Below are positions 53,907-62,294 of a stretch of 64,000 bases of DNA, piece by piece. Numbering within the stretch: position 1 is the stretch's first letter; the number at the start of each line of letters is the position of its first letter. Location of the stretch: the NCBI RefSeq assembly GCF_050875635.1, contig NZ_JBPAOH010000001.1, forward strand, positions 92,503 through 156,502, read 5' to 3'. The notes under the pieces are model-generated. The model was not told where the DNA came from, ran no database searches, and saw nothing but the letters and a program-made list of their open reading frames with translations. The stretch comes from Hassallia sp050875635. Its GTDB lineage: Bacteria; Cyanobacteriota; Cyanobacteriia; Cyanobacteriales; Nostocaceae. Both the position numbers and the translations under genes were made by a program.

Positions 53907-56417
53907 TTATTCACCAATAACTAAGTAAATAGCCCAAATTGCCATTGCGCGGAGATAAGTACTGGCACGAAATGTACCAGATGCGGTGATTGCTTCTGGT
54001 GTACGGAATTGCAGACCATTGTCATAAATTTGTTGCACAACAGCTTGCGTCAAGCTAAATGCTTCATTTTTCATTTTCATTTGTACCAGAAAAGCCGCCA
54101 GTCCAAAATTTATTCCTGTCCAAACTTCTAGAGGATGAGTAGCTTGAGGATTTTCTGGTGAACCGTCAAGACGAAGACCGTTAGCAGCACCAAACTTGCC
54201 ATTATGGAATTTGAGAAAGCAAGTATTATAAATCGTTTGTAAGGCAGAAAAAGCGCGATCGCCTGAAACAATATCAGGTAAACTTAACAAACGCGCATAA
54301 AATTGACCGCATAATTGATCCGCCATCACCACATCAGAACCGCTTTCACTATCAAGTCGATAATATTGACCATTCCAGAGTTTTTCCTCATAAATGAAGC
54401 GAGATTCTTCCAACCAACCCTCATAAGTCGATTTTCTCTCTCTTAACTCCTCTGCGTCCTCTGCGTCTCTCTCTTGGAAAGTTCCGATGCCTGCGGCAAC
54501 CCCTTCGGGGAACGGAGGAAACCTCCGCTCGGACTTTCCGCTGCGGTTTGTAATCAAAATATTACTAATAGCGATCGCCGCTTCTAAAGCTGCCAACCAC
54601 AACCCACCACAATAAGCACTTACACCTAACAAGCGCCAATCATCAAAAGTTTGGTCGGGTGCCCCAGAATTTTCTGGAATCCCATCACCATCTTTATCAA
54701 AATCTTTCACATAATCAAGAGTCTGCACAATTGCATTCCAGCAATCAGCTAAGAATTCTATATCATCAGAACCTGTAAACAAAAAGTCACGGTATACTTG
54801 CAAAACAAAATCACAGCCTAAATCCTTCCACAAATTGCAATCTTGATAGCTGGTATAATTTGTTTTCTCCCAAACATGTTCATTCGGTGCGCCTAAATCG
54901 TGAGGTGTTGCCCCTGGCGCTTTCCTGATTGCTATCGGACTTTCTGCTTTGATAGTTAAATAGTAGCCAATGATACGTTCCGTTTCGTCACTTTTCGGAA
55001 TAGCCCGCGCAAAAGCACGAATTACCGCTTTTTCCAGTTCCGGAAACAGCATCAACAAAGCAAAGGAACCATACAACCGCACATCGAGACTTTCATACCA
55101 GCGGTAATCCAAACACTCTAACACCGCAAATTGACCGATAGGATCGAGTTCTGACGCTGCACTCCAGAGAGTACCGCCGCTAGTGAGGTTGTAAAGCTCA
55201 TTAAACAAAGCCATTTTGAACCAAGAGGGCAAATCTTGGCGGTCGAGAATTGGTTGTTGCCAAGTTTGAATTTGCGATCGCCAACTTTGGTATTGTTGAA
55301 GAGCAACAGAGGCGATCGCCCAAGCATTCTTGCCACTACGACCAAAAAAATCTGTATATCTGCGATAATAGTTGATTCCGGATGCAAATTCTGTCACCGG
55401 AAAATCCCAAGCAAGAACAAAGGGAATTTCTAGAGTTTCTCCAGGTTGCAGAGTAAAACGAACCGCAAGCGCAACTCCTATTTGTTCCCCCGCCACTGCC
55501 GATGTTCCAATTCGATAATTTGACAAAGAACCATCTAGAGCGAAGCTTTGCCACACATCCTCACCCCTCCCAACTGGATTCCAGCGGCTATGGTAGAATA
55601 ACTCAACTTGGGGATGTTTTTCGGTAGCAATGCACCATTGCCCTTCACCTTCTTTTACAGGTTCATTAATCGAAGCTTTACCCAACTCAAACCCGATATA
55701 TTGACTATTTTCAACTATTGTGTTATAATTATCTTCACTTTCGCCCAAACGCGGTTGATACTCGTAAACCGGACTGCCATCATCGCGTACCCGCACTTCA
55801 GGAGATTTAACAGCATTAGTAAACCACCCCACCATATTTTGCCAAGTGAGCATAATGCTGAGAGTAATAGGTGCATCAGTTGGATTATGAGCAGTCCAGA
55901 CAAACATCGCCACAGGATAGCTAGTTTCTTGATAATTATTAGCCCATACAGGCGAAAACTGCTCGCAAGTTAACTGTGCTTGAAACACATTTTCATACAC
56001 AAACCAGCTGCGCGGATACAAAGCGTGATAACTTCCCGTAGTGACGCGATTTATCGCGTCCCCCTCATCCTCACCCCCAGTCGGATACCACTTCCACGCA
56101 GCCAAAGTATTATCTTCAGGCGATCGCGTACACAAAGCGTATGCTTGAGAAGAACTTTTATCTGACTCAAATACACTAAATTGACAAGCGGGGATAGTTT
56201 GAAAAGTATGTTCCCCCCCGTCAATATGCCAAAGATTGAAATCTCCCCGCGAAGAACGACCGATACAACCTGCACCAAAACCGCCTAAAGGCATTCCATG
56301 CCAAGGTCCATCATCAATATTACTGGCATAACGAACAGTATAAGGTTTGTCCCACCCCTTACCAATGGAACGGTTCCAAGTGCAAGGAGGAATTTCTGGG
56401 GAAGATTGATTTGTCAT
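53907..56417 (-). CDS. GH116 beta-glucosidase / GBA2-like glucosylceramidase
   Basis: 836 residues. N-terminal beta domain (GPWHGMPLGGFGAGCIGRSS, RGDFNLWH) and C-terminal alpha/alpha domain. The catalytic regions are seen: LECLDYRWYESLDVRLYGSF holds the candidate nucleophile Glu, and SGAPDQTFDDWRLLGVSAYC the candidate acid/base Asp. No signal peptide, so probably cytoplasmic; family members cleave beta-glucosides, including glucosylceramide in eukaryotes. A palindromic repeat at 54475-54537 adds about 30 residues (SGKSERRFPPFPEGVAAGIG and following) in a loop before YEGWLEESRFIYEEKLWNG without breaking the frame. Confidence 0.93.
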   Translation of the reverse strand: MTNQSSPEIPPCTWNRSIGKGWDKPYTVRYASNIDDGPWHGMPLGGFGAGCIGRSSRGDFNLWHIDGGEHTFQTIPACQFSVFESDKSSSQAYALCTRSPEDNTLAAWKWYPTGGEDEGDAINRVTTGSYHALYPRSWFVYENVFQAQLTCEQFSPVWANNYQETSYPVAMFVWTAHNPTDAPITLSIMLTWQNMVGWFTNAVKSPEVRVRDDGSPVYEYQPRLGESEDNYNTIVENSQYIGFELGKASINEPVKEGEGQWCIATEKHPQVELFYHSRWNPVGRGEDVWQSFALDGSLSNYRIGTSAVAGEQIGVALAVRFTLQPGETLEIPFVLAWDFPVTEFASGINYYRRYTDFFGRSGKNAWAIASVALQQYQSWRSQIQTWQQPILDRQDLPSWFKMALFNELYNLTSGGTLWSAASELDPIGQFAVLECLDYRWYESLDVRLYGSFALLMLFPELEKAVIRAFARAIPKSDETERIIGYYLTIKAESPIAIRKAPGATPHDLGAPNEHVWEKTNYTSYQDCNLWKDLGCDFVLQVYRDFLFTGSDDIEFLADCWNAIVQTLDYVKDFDKDGDGIPENSGAPDQTFDDWRLLGVSAYCGGLWLAALEAAIAISNILITNRSGKSERRFPPFPEGVAAGIGTFQERDAEDAEELRERKSTYEGWLEESRFIYEEKLWNGQYYRLDSESGSDVVMADQLCGQFYARLLSLPDIVSGDRAFSALQTIYNTCFLKFHNGKFGAANGLRLDGSPENPQATHPLEVWTGINFGLAAFLVQMKMKNEAFSLTQAVVQQIYDNGLQFRTPEAITASGTFRASTYLRAMAIWAIYLVIGE
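54475..54540. repeat. palindromic repeat inside the glucosidase gene
   Basis: Outer arms GGAAAGTTCCGA and TCGGACTTTCC enclose two smaller hairpins, AACCCCTTCGGGGAA and CGGAGGAAACCTCCG. Contained in the coding frame. Confidence 0.7.
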
Positions 56418-56442
56418 CGCCTGATGTTACCGAAAAACTGGG

Positions 56443-56475
56443 TACAAAGCCCCGTCCTTGAAGGACGGCTTTTTA
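56443..56475. mobile_element. left end of an IS200/IS605-type element
   Basis: The hairpin CCGTCCTTG/AAGGACGG within AAGCC...GGCTTTTT stands some 60 bases before a tnpB start, as at left ends of IS200/IS605 elements. Confidence 0.5.
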
Positions 56476-56533
56476 TTATATTTTTAGCTAATCTTATACT
56501 CGAGATAATAGTATAAAATCAGGAGGTAAAGCA

Positions 56534-56762
56534 ATGCTTGTTTTTGAGTTTAAAGCTTATGGGAAGTCAGTTCAATTAACAGCAGTAGAAGATGCAATTC
56601 GTGCTGCCAAGTTCATTAGAAATAGCTGTATTCGGCTATGGATGGACAACAAAGACATAGGTAAAAATGATTTGCATTCATTTCTGCGCTGTACTTGCGG
56701 CTAATTTCCCCTTTGCGAATGAACTTAATTCAATGGCGGGCGTTGCAGAATAGAAATATGAT
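56534..56762 (+). pseudogene. tnpB: tnpB N-terminal fragment (IS200/IS605)
   Basis: After AGGAGG the frame opens MLVFEFKAYGKSVQLTAVED, then AIRAAKFIRNSCIRLWMDNK, the start of cyanobacterial TnpB. A frameshift near 56684 moves the following CAVLAANFPFANELNSMA to another frame, and similarity ends near 56740. The remaining TnpB is missing here. TnpB is an RNA-guided nuclease linked to IS200/IS605 transposition; this copy is dead. Confidence 0.75.
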
Positions 56763-57170
56763 AATGGGCGATCGCGCTTGTAATGTCCAAGGTGTGAATC
56801 TACTCAAAGAGCGCTTATATTGGGCGGCAACGTGGTAAACGCTCACTACATATGTGTTAACTGTAAACGTCAGTGAGAGCGAATTTTCTAATCGGAAAGG
56901 ATACACGGAAGATATTAAAAGTGAATGCGAGACTTGCGGCTAATTTCCCCTTTGCGAATGAACTTAATTCAATGGCGGGCGTTGCAGAATAGAAATATGA
57001 TAATGGGCGATCGCGCTTGTAATGTCCAAGGTGTGAATCTACTCAAAGAGCGCTTATATTGGGCGGCAACGTGGTAAACGCTCACTACATATGTGTCAAC
57101 TGTAAACGTCAGTGAGAGCGAATTTTATAATCGGAAAGGATACACGGAAGATATTAAAAGTGAATGCGAG
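56693..57170. repeat. 239-bp tandem duplication across an IS junction
   Basis: Two units (56693-56931, 56932-57170) start ACTTGCGGCTAATTTCCCC and end AAAAGTGAATGCGAG; only a few bases differ (for example TTTTCTAATC against TTTTATAATC). Each spans the end of the tnpB fragment and the start of the IS1-type remnant. Confidence 0.85.
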
Positions 57171-57785
57171 CGAAATGTATGTCAATGGTTCTGGGTTCCG
57201 GGCGATAGAAAGAGTCGCCGGTACACCGCCTTTTAAAGGCGGTGCCTGCGGCGACCACCTTCCGTGGTTAAAAAAGTACATCATACTACTGTTAGAAATT
57301 GGGTGAAGCAAGTGGCTAGCACTTTACCAGATACACCTTATAGAAGTGAAATACCGGAAGTAACACAAATCGATGAACTAGAAACTTTTATTGGCTCAAA
57401 AAAACAAAATTTGGCTGTGGACAGCCGTAAATCACAGCGTTCCAGGAATTATAGCTTGGGTCTTAGGCGACAGAAGTTCAAAAACTTTTAAACATTTGTG
57501 GTTGATAATAAGATGTTGGCAGTCTTATTTTTACGTCACCGATGGTTATCCTGTTTATCCTTGTTTTATCAGCAATGAAGATCACATCGTTAGTAAAACA
57601 TAATTGACTTGAGTGGAGGCGGCGGTTCGCCGGACAGAAGCTTCTGTCCGGCGACACGCCTTGGAGAGAATAGTCGTTTAAGACATCCGGAGTGCTCGAC
57701 TACATCGTAAAAGTTTTTGTGACTCGCGCATCCGAGTAAATGCTTAAACATTCAATTCGTTTAGTAATACAACAACTAGGTATGG
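56820..57785 (+). pseudogene. IS1-type transposase remnant
   Basis: Pieces in several frames spell an IS1-family transposase: HYICVNCKRQ (InsA zinc region), RKGYTEDIKSEC, MYVNGSGFRAIERV, then, after an inserted palindrome at about 57215-57265, KKVHHTTVRNWVKQVA, IPEVTQIDELETFIGSKK, NKIWLWTAVNHSVPGIIAWV, LGDRSSKTFKHLW, YFYVTDGYPVYPCFI. A second palindrome (57617-57656, GGACAGAAGCTTCTGTCC core) interrupts the end, after which MLKHSIRLVIQQL follows. Frameshifts and stops make it inactive. Confidence 0.8.
57617..57656. repeat. palindrome within the IS1 remnant
   Basis: GGCGGTTCGCCGGACAGAAG faces CTTCTGTCCGGCG; inserted in the IS1-type sequence after SKT. Confidence 0.65.
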
Positions 57786-58007
57786 CTCAGTGGCGAGTAA
57801 AGGTGCGTAGCGCCACTGAGCTTAAGGCGATCGCTTGATTCATATTTTGGTTCAGCAACGCCCAATGGCGCGAGACTTGCCAGCGCAGAGCGAGCATGGT
57901 CTTCTATTTGTCGATTTTATGATAACTGCACTCATAGCGTTTCTGGCAAGAAAGGGTATCCTTAATTCCAGAAAGATTGTCGTGTCGAGTACAAAACATC
58001 AGGATGG

Positions 58008-58925
58008 GTGCGATTCGTTCTCTCGAAATGGATTATGTCCAAGGATGAGAGGCAATTCCGAAAAGTAGACTATAAAACTACTGGAATTGACAACTTAATA
58101 ATCATGTAGGTGCAATTCCTACCACTCTTGGTGAAGAGTTGACAGCATAACCCTACAGTGGAGACTGATTATCAATGCTGGAGTGCAAGGGTTAAAAGCA
58201 GGTCACTGCAAGCCTAATGCGGAATCCCTGCAAGCAAGGTTGTAAACGGGTAACTAACGTGAAGGTACGCTTGAATCGTCGTTAAAGTTAACCAGTCAAA
58301 TAAGGCTGATAGGCTGGAGTCAAAAGACAAAGGATATATGGGGTCAGCGTTTCCAACCGCGACTGGCATTCACCCTCAATAAACCCGGCGAATAGTACCA
58401 CCCTAAACACAGCGCCAAATGATTATTAGGAACGAAATAATCCTTATAATAGCTCTCAGGAAAGGTCGATTTTCTGAGAAGGTATCAACCGCAAGCTTTA
58501 TGAGGACAGGATTGTCTCAGAAGCAAAAGCTCTTGGTAATGCAAGAGATAAGCAGACGGAGACACGACAGTTTGGAAGATAAAGCTACCAATTAGAGTAA
58601 AAAAGTCATGAACACGGCGTTACAACCAATGTATGAATGGAAAAATATTCTAAGAGCGAAAGCTAGAGAAGAATATTTTCAAGCTCCAAAGGCGGATTTA
58701 TCAAGCCTCTAATCGTGGTGATGTCAAGACAGTCCATAGACTCCAACGTCTGTTGATGAAATCCTGGTCTGCAAAATGTCTTGCAGTTCGTCGGGTAACT
58801 CAGGATAATCAAGGAAAAAAGACAGCCGGAATAGATGGAGTGAAATTATTAACTCCGCTACAAAGACTGACACTGGTCTCCAATCTTGAGCTTAACCATA
58901 AGGTCAATCCAACCAGAAGGGTTCA
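58008..58925 (+). mobile_element. truncated group II intron
   Basis: Begins with GTGCGATTCG, the 5' consensus of bacterial group II introns, followed by about 600 bases of domain I-IV sequence with recognisable segments (AGTGCAAGGGTTAAAAGCAG, GTCACTGCAAGCCTAATGCG, TAAGGCTGATAGGCTGGAG). The intron protein starts at 58608 (MNTALQPMYEW), shifts frame near 58650, and then reads LQRRIYQASNRGDVKTVHRL and LAVRRVTQDNQGKKTAGIDG. It is cut off near 58920 after NHKVNPTRRV, so the reverse transcriptase core, domain V and domain VI are missing. Confidence 0.85.
58608..58925 (+). pseudogene. group II intron reverse transcriptase, N-terminal remnant
   Basis: Matches the first 100 or so residues of intron-encoded reverse transcriptase/maturases (RT-0 region, SAKCLAVRRVTQDNQGKKTA and GIDGVKLLTPLQRLTLV), with one frameshift, then joins foreign sequence. 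Inactive. Confidence 0.8.
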
Positions 58926-59445
58926 AAGAATAGAGGCAAGGCTAGACGGGTTTGCGGGTTACGCCACCTCAAGCCGGAGTAGGCAATCGTATTGCACCAT
59001 GCAGTAAAGCTTGCACGGTGCGTAGTTCAGTCTAACGACTTGATAGCCTACGAAAATTTGAGGATTAAAAACATGGTTCGCCAGCGCGTTGGGCGGGTTC
59101 CCCGACTTGAAGCGACTGGCGAACCCGTAAGGGTGAAAAATCACTGTTTAGCCAAGTCAATAAATGACGCATCTTGGTATCAATTCCGTGTCTGGGTTGA
59201 GTACTTTGGAAAAGTATTTAAACGAGTCACAGTTGCGGTCAATCCGCAATATACAAGTCAAGAATGCTCTAGCTGCGGTGAACTTGTTAAGAAAACACTA
59301 TCCACGCTTTACACACGTTTGCAGGTGTGGGTGCGTAATGGATAGAGACGAAAACGCAGCTAGAAACATACTATCTCGAGGATTGGGTACGGTAGGGCAT
59401 ACCGGAACCTTTGCGCTAGATGCTTTTCCCCGCTTGGGGAGATGA
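58926..59445 (+). pseudogene. tnpB: tnpB C-terminal fragment (IS200/IS605)
   Basis: Reads AVKLARCVVQSNDLIAYENL then RIKNMV, a palindrome-encoded insert (RQRVGRVPRLEATGEPVR), KNHCLAKSINDASWYQFRVW, YFGKVFKRVTVAVNPQYTSQ, ECSSCGELVKKT, and in a second frame HVCRCGCVMDRDENAARNIL and a normal tail GTVGHTGTFALDAFPRLGR. The RuvC-type Glu (YENL), the CxxC...CxC zinc finger and the last RuvC Asp (DRDENAA) are visible. A frameshift near 59310 and the missing N-terminal half make it a remnant. Confidence 0.85.
59090..59130. repeat. palindrome inside tnpB fragment
   Basis: GGTTCGCCAG ... CTGGCGAACC arms around GTTGGGCGGGTTCCCCGAC; it inserts about 19 residues in frame into TnpB between NMV and KNHCLAKS. 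Confidence 0.75.
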
Positions 59446-59504
59446 AACCTCTACTCTAGTTGGTGAAAACCTGCTTGAGCAAGTTATGTCTTAGAGCCAA
59501 GAAT

Positions 59505-59530
59505 CCCCGTGTCAATAGATGCGGGGAGTG
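59505..59530. mobile_element. right end hairpin of IS200/IS605 element
   Basis: CCCCG (59505-59509) pairs with CGGGG (59522-59526) about 60 bases behind the tnpB stop, the position and shape of an IS605-type right end. Confidence 0.55.
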
Positions 59531-59725
59531 TCAAAACATGCAGTCACGATTATGAAGACTAGCGCATCGGTGTAACTTTTCTCAAGTCATTTGTACTCAT
59601 TCGATTGCTGATTGTTAGGAAACTTAGACTTTTCGGCAAATCGTTAACCCTAACATAAACTAAGCAAGATTAGGCAACAAGAGTGCGTTACCATCCTAAT
59701 AATGTAAACCAAATTACAAAAGCTT

Positions 59726-60085
59726 ATGGAGCCATCTCTTTCAACCGAGGTGATTCTGACGCATCCGCGCCAATCCCTCGGCAACGTGCAATTTGATTGG
59801 ACACCGCAACCTGGAAACTATCTTGATTTGCAAGGTAAAACCTACGCAGTTTTAGAACGTCGCCACAAATATCAGCTTAAGGCAGGACGTTACCGTTTAC
59901 AAAATATAGCTCTTTACGTCCAATCCGCCAAACGACCATCAGAGAAAAGTTTGGTAAACGGACGTTGGGTAGTCGGAGATGCCACCTGCCGCTATAATGC
60001 TAATTCAGAAATTATTCGCTGTGCAGTTAACCCAGAAGGACCTTGCGACTCTTGCCGATTTTATGAAGAGTTAAAAGTTAGCTAG
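59726..60085 (+). CDS. conserved cyanobacterial protein (DUF6464-like)
   Basis: 119 residues. The central LDLQGKTYAVLERRHKYQLK and the end GDATCRYNANSEIIRCAVNP EGPCDSCRFYE, with four Cys in C...C...CxxC spacing, match a small cyanobacterial family I take to be DUF6464. The Cys cluster could bind metal. Soluble, no signal peptide. It is the first ordinary gene after the mobile-element graveyard. Confidence 0.7.
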   Translation: MEPSLSTEVILTHPRQSLGNVQFDWTPQPGNYLDLQGKTYAVLERRHKYQLKAGRYRLQNIALYVQSAKRPSEKSLVNGRWVVGDATCRYNANSEIIRCAVNPEGPCDSCRFYEELKVS

Positions 60086-60453
60086 TTAGTGGTTAGTTGT
60101 TAGTGGTTAGTGGTTAGTGGTTGGTGGTTAGTTGTTAGTGGTTAGTGGTTAGTGGTTGGTGGTTAGTTGTTAGTTGTTAGTGGTTAGTGGTTGGTGGTTG
60201 GTGGTTGGTGGTTAGGAGTCAAGAGTCAGCAATTCCCTTGTCCCCTTTGTCCCCACACCCGTCGCCCCTTGTCCCCCCACTCCCCACTCCCCAACGCCAG
60301 GTGCACGGCTGCCGGGGAACCCGTCCAACGCACTCGCTCCTCCCCACTCCCCACTCCCCAACGCCAGGTGCACGGCTGCCGGGGAACCCGTCCAACGCAC
60401 TCGCTCCTCCCCACTCCCCACTCCCCACTCCCCACTCCCCCACTCCCCCACTC
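60086..60453. repeat. TTAGTGG heptamer array and duplicated palindrome
   Basis: Heptamers TTAGTGG/TTAGTTG/TTGGTGG (60088-60225) are followed by CCCCACT units (60265-60290) and two copies of a roughly 65-base unit beginning AACGCCAGGTGCACGGCTGC (about 60292 and 60359). Confidence 0.8.
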
Positions 60454-61458
60454 CTAACTCCCAGCGGCAAACGCTTCTCCTACAGCTAAACGGGTACCAT
60501 TAACAAAATCCCATCCTGATTGGGGACGTTTGCCGGCTTGCTGAACTTCTCGTAGCAATAATAAACCATCGCCGGTTTGAGCGATCGCTCCCACTCCCTT
60601 AACAATGCTTACCACTTCTCCTGGATTACTTGATATTGTTGACAAATCCGGCAGTTTATGCTCTATTTCTTGTAATTCTGGTGGTAACTCACTCCAAAAA
60701 GCAGAACCAAGCGGAGCGGTGGCGGTGATTTTTAGCGGTTGGTTGCGAAAAGTGGCGGTGCAGTTGGGATAAAAGCCTCTAATTTGATTGTGTAATGCAA
60801 AAGCGCTTTTTGACCAATCCAACGCATAATCCGGTTTTTTAATTAAAGGTGCATAAGTAGCTTGTGAATCGTCTTGAGCGATTGGTTGAATTTCTTCTTG
60901 TTCTAGCTGAGATAGCGTTTCCACCAGCAAATCAGCACCGATTAGAGATAGCCTAATTGCCAAATCTTGAGCATTATCTAATAATCCAATAGGTGTAGTA
61001 GCTTTAAGTAGCATCGCTCCCGTATCCATCCCCGCATCCATTAACATTGTCACGATCCCGGTTTCCTTCTCACCGTTATACAAACACCACTGAATCGGAG
61101 CCGCACCCCGATATTTCGGCAAAATCGAGCCATGTACATTAATACAACCCAATTTGGGCATATCCAAGATTTCTTGAGATAAAATCTGCCCATAGGCAAC
61201 CACGACAAACACATCCGCCTGTAATTGTTTAAGTTGAGTTAAGGTTTCAGTGTCTTTTTTTATGCGCTGGGGTTGCCATATTGGTAGGTTAGCAGCAGTG
61301 CTGACAGTTTTTATCGGTGACGGTGTAAGTTTGTTACCGCGTTCCCGACGTTTATCTGGCTGGGTAACTACTGCCAAAACTTCAAATTCTGGATGATTCA
61401 GCAATTTTTCTAGGGTAGGTACAGCAAATTGGGGAGTACCAAAAAATACGACTTTCAT
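60454..61458 (-). CDS. fmt: methionyl-tRNA formyltransferase
   Basis: 334 residues. Formyltransferase domain with MKVVFFGTPQFAVPTLEKLL, catalytic region NVHGSILPKYRGAAPIQW (Asn, His and the SxLPxYRGxxP loop), and DAGMDTGAM; the C-terminal OB-like domain follows (NQIRGFYPNCTATF). Formylates Met on initiator tRNA using 10-formyl-tetrahydrofolate. Full family length. Confidence 0.96.
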   Translation of the reverse strand: MKVVFFGTPQFAVPTLEKLLNHPEFEVLAVVTQPDKRRERGNKLTPSPIKTVSTAANLPIWQPQRIKKDTETLTQLKQLQADVFVVVAYGQILSQEILDMPKLGCINVHGSILPKYRGAAPIQWCLYNGEKETGIVTMLMDAGMDTGAMLLKATTPIGLLDNAQDLAIRLSLIGADLLVETLSQLEQEEIQPIAQDDSQATYAPLIKKPDYALDWSKSAFALHNQIRGFYPNCTATFRNQPLKITATAPLGSAFWSELPPELQEIEHKLPDLSTISSNPGEVVSIVKGVGAIAQTGDGLLLLREVQQAGKRPQSGWDFVNGTRLAVGEAFAAGS

Positions 61459-62294
61459 AATAAATTAGGGAATTTTGCTTTTTTACAATCACACTAACTA
61501 AAAAATTGCTCATTTAGCTGTAAAATAATCTGGTGCTTGTAAAAGACAGCATCGCTAACCAGGGTTATAATGAATCATCTGGCAGATAAGCCAGTATGAA
61601 ACGCATCTGCTTTTGGCGAATTTAATTGCCTTGCGATGTCTAAGAACATTTTGTTCTGAGTTTACTACTCAATATCGTTCCTAATAGTTCCCAAAGACTT
61701 CGGCTTTCGTTGTAGTTAATATCAATTAAGTAGTAGTTTGCTTTTGCAATGCTTGCAAAAGCAATTGCAATTTATGTCTTTTGGTAGATGCCAGTGGTAC
61801 TTCTAGAGTATTATTGGTTGTGCGTTTACCAAATTTTTGATAATGGTCATACTTTTACAGTTATCGGGGTCTGCTGTGTGGCACAAAATAAAAATAAGCT
61901 GCCTATAATAGGTTAGCTTTTACTAATGCCACAATAAACAAACACATCGTATGAGCGCAGGTTGCCAGTAAAAGTAGTAAGTACAATTGATGCGTTCAAC
62001 AGCCAATTGGGGATACCTGTATTTTGGTGTAGTTGAATTTTAGCAGCGGGGGATTTCTGTATCTCAGTAGTTCCTCTGTGCTTTGTGTCAGTACACTGCT
62101 AGCATTTCTCGTAAAAGCTGAGTACTTTTTCAAGGTATAGGCCATGTTACGTGGTTTATGTAAAACTGTGCAAAATTTGAATAAAATATCTGGTTCAATC
62201 AATTAGTTTGTTGTTATACATATAATGTAGTTTGCCCCGTCACTGTCTCAGCAGGTGCTCCTCACACAGCAACCGCCCTCTAGAGAGTTAAAAC
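61459..62294. other. intergenic region with hairpin
   Basis: About 840 bases with no gene I could support. A perfect 12-bp hairpin TTGCTTTTGCAA/TTGCAAAAGCAA with a three-base loop lies at 61738-61764. The promoter of the next gene is expected near its 3' end. Confidence 0.35.
61738..61764. ncRNA. perfect 12-bp hairpin of unknown role
   Basis: Arms TTGCTTTTGCAA and TTGCAAAAGCAA, loop TGC; no T-run follows, so not a standard terminator. Confidence 0.3.

Noticed and set aside
57835..58068. 77-codon frame before the group II intron
   Set aside because: It crosses the intron's 5' end and has no recognisable protein pattern.
60086..60453. CRISPR-like array
   Set aside because: Repeats are 7-base units without unique spacers, plus a duplicated palindrome; no cas genes nearby.
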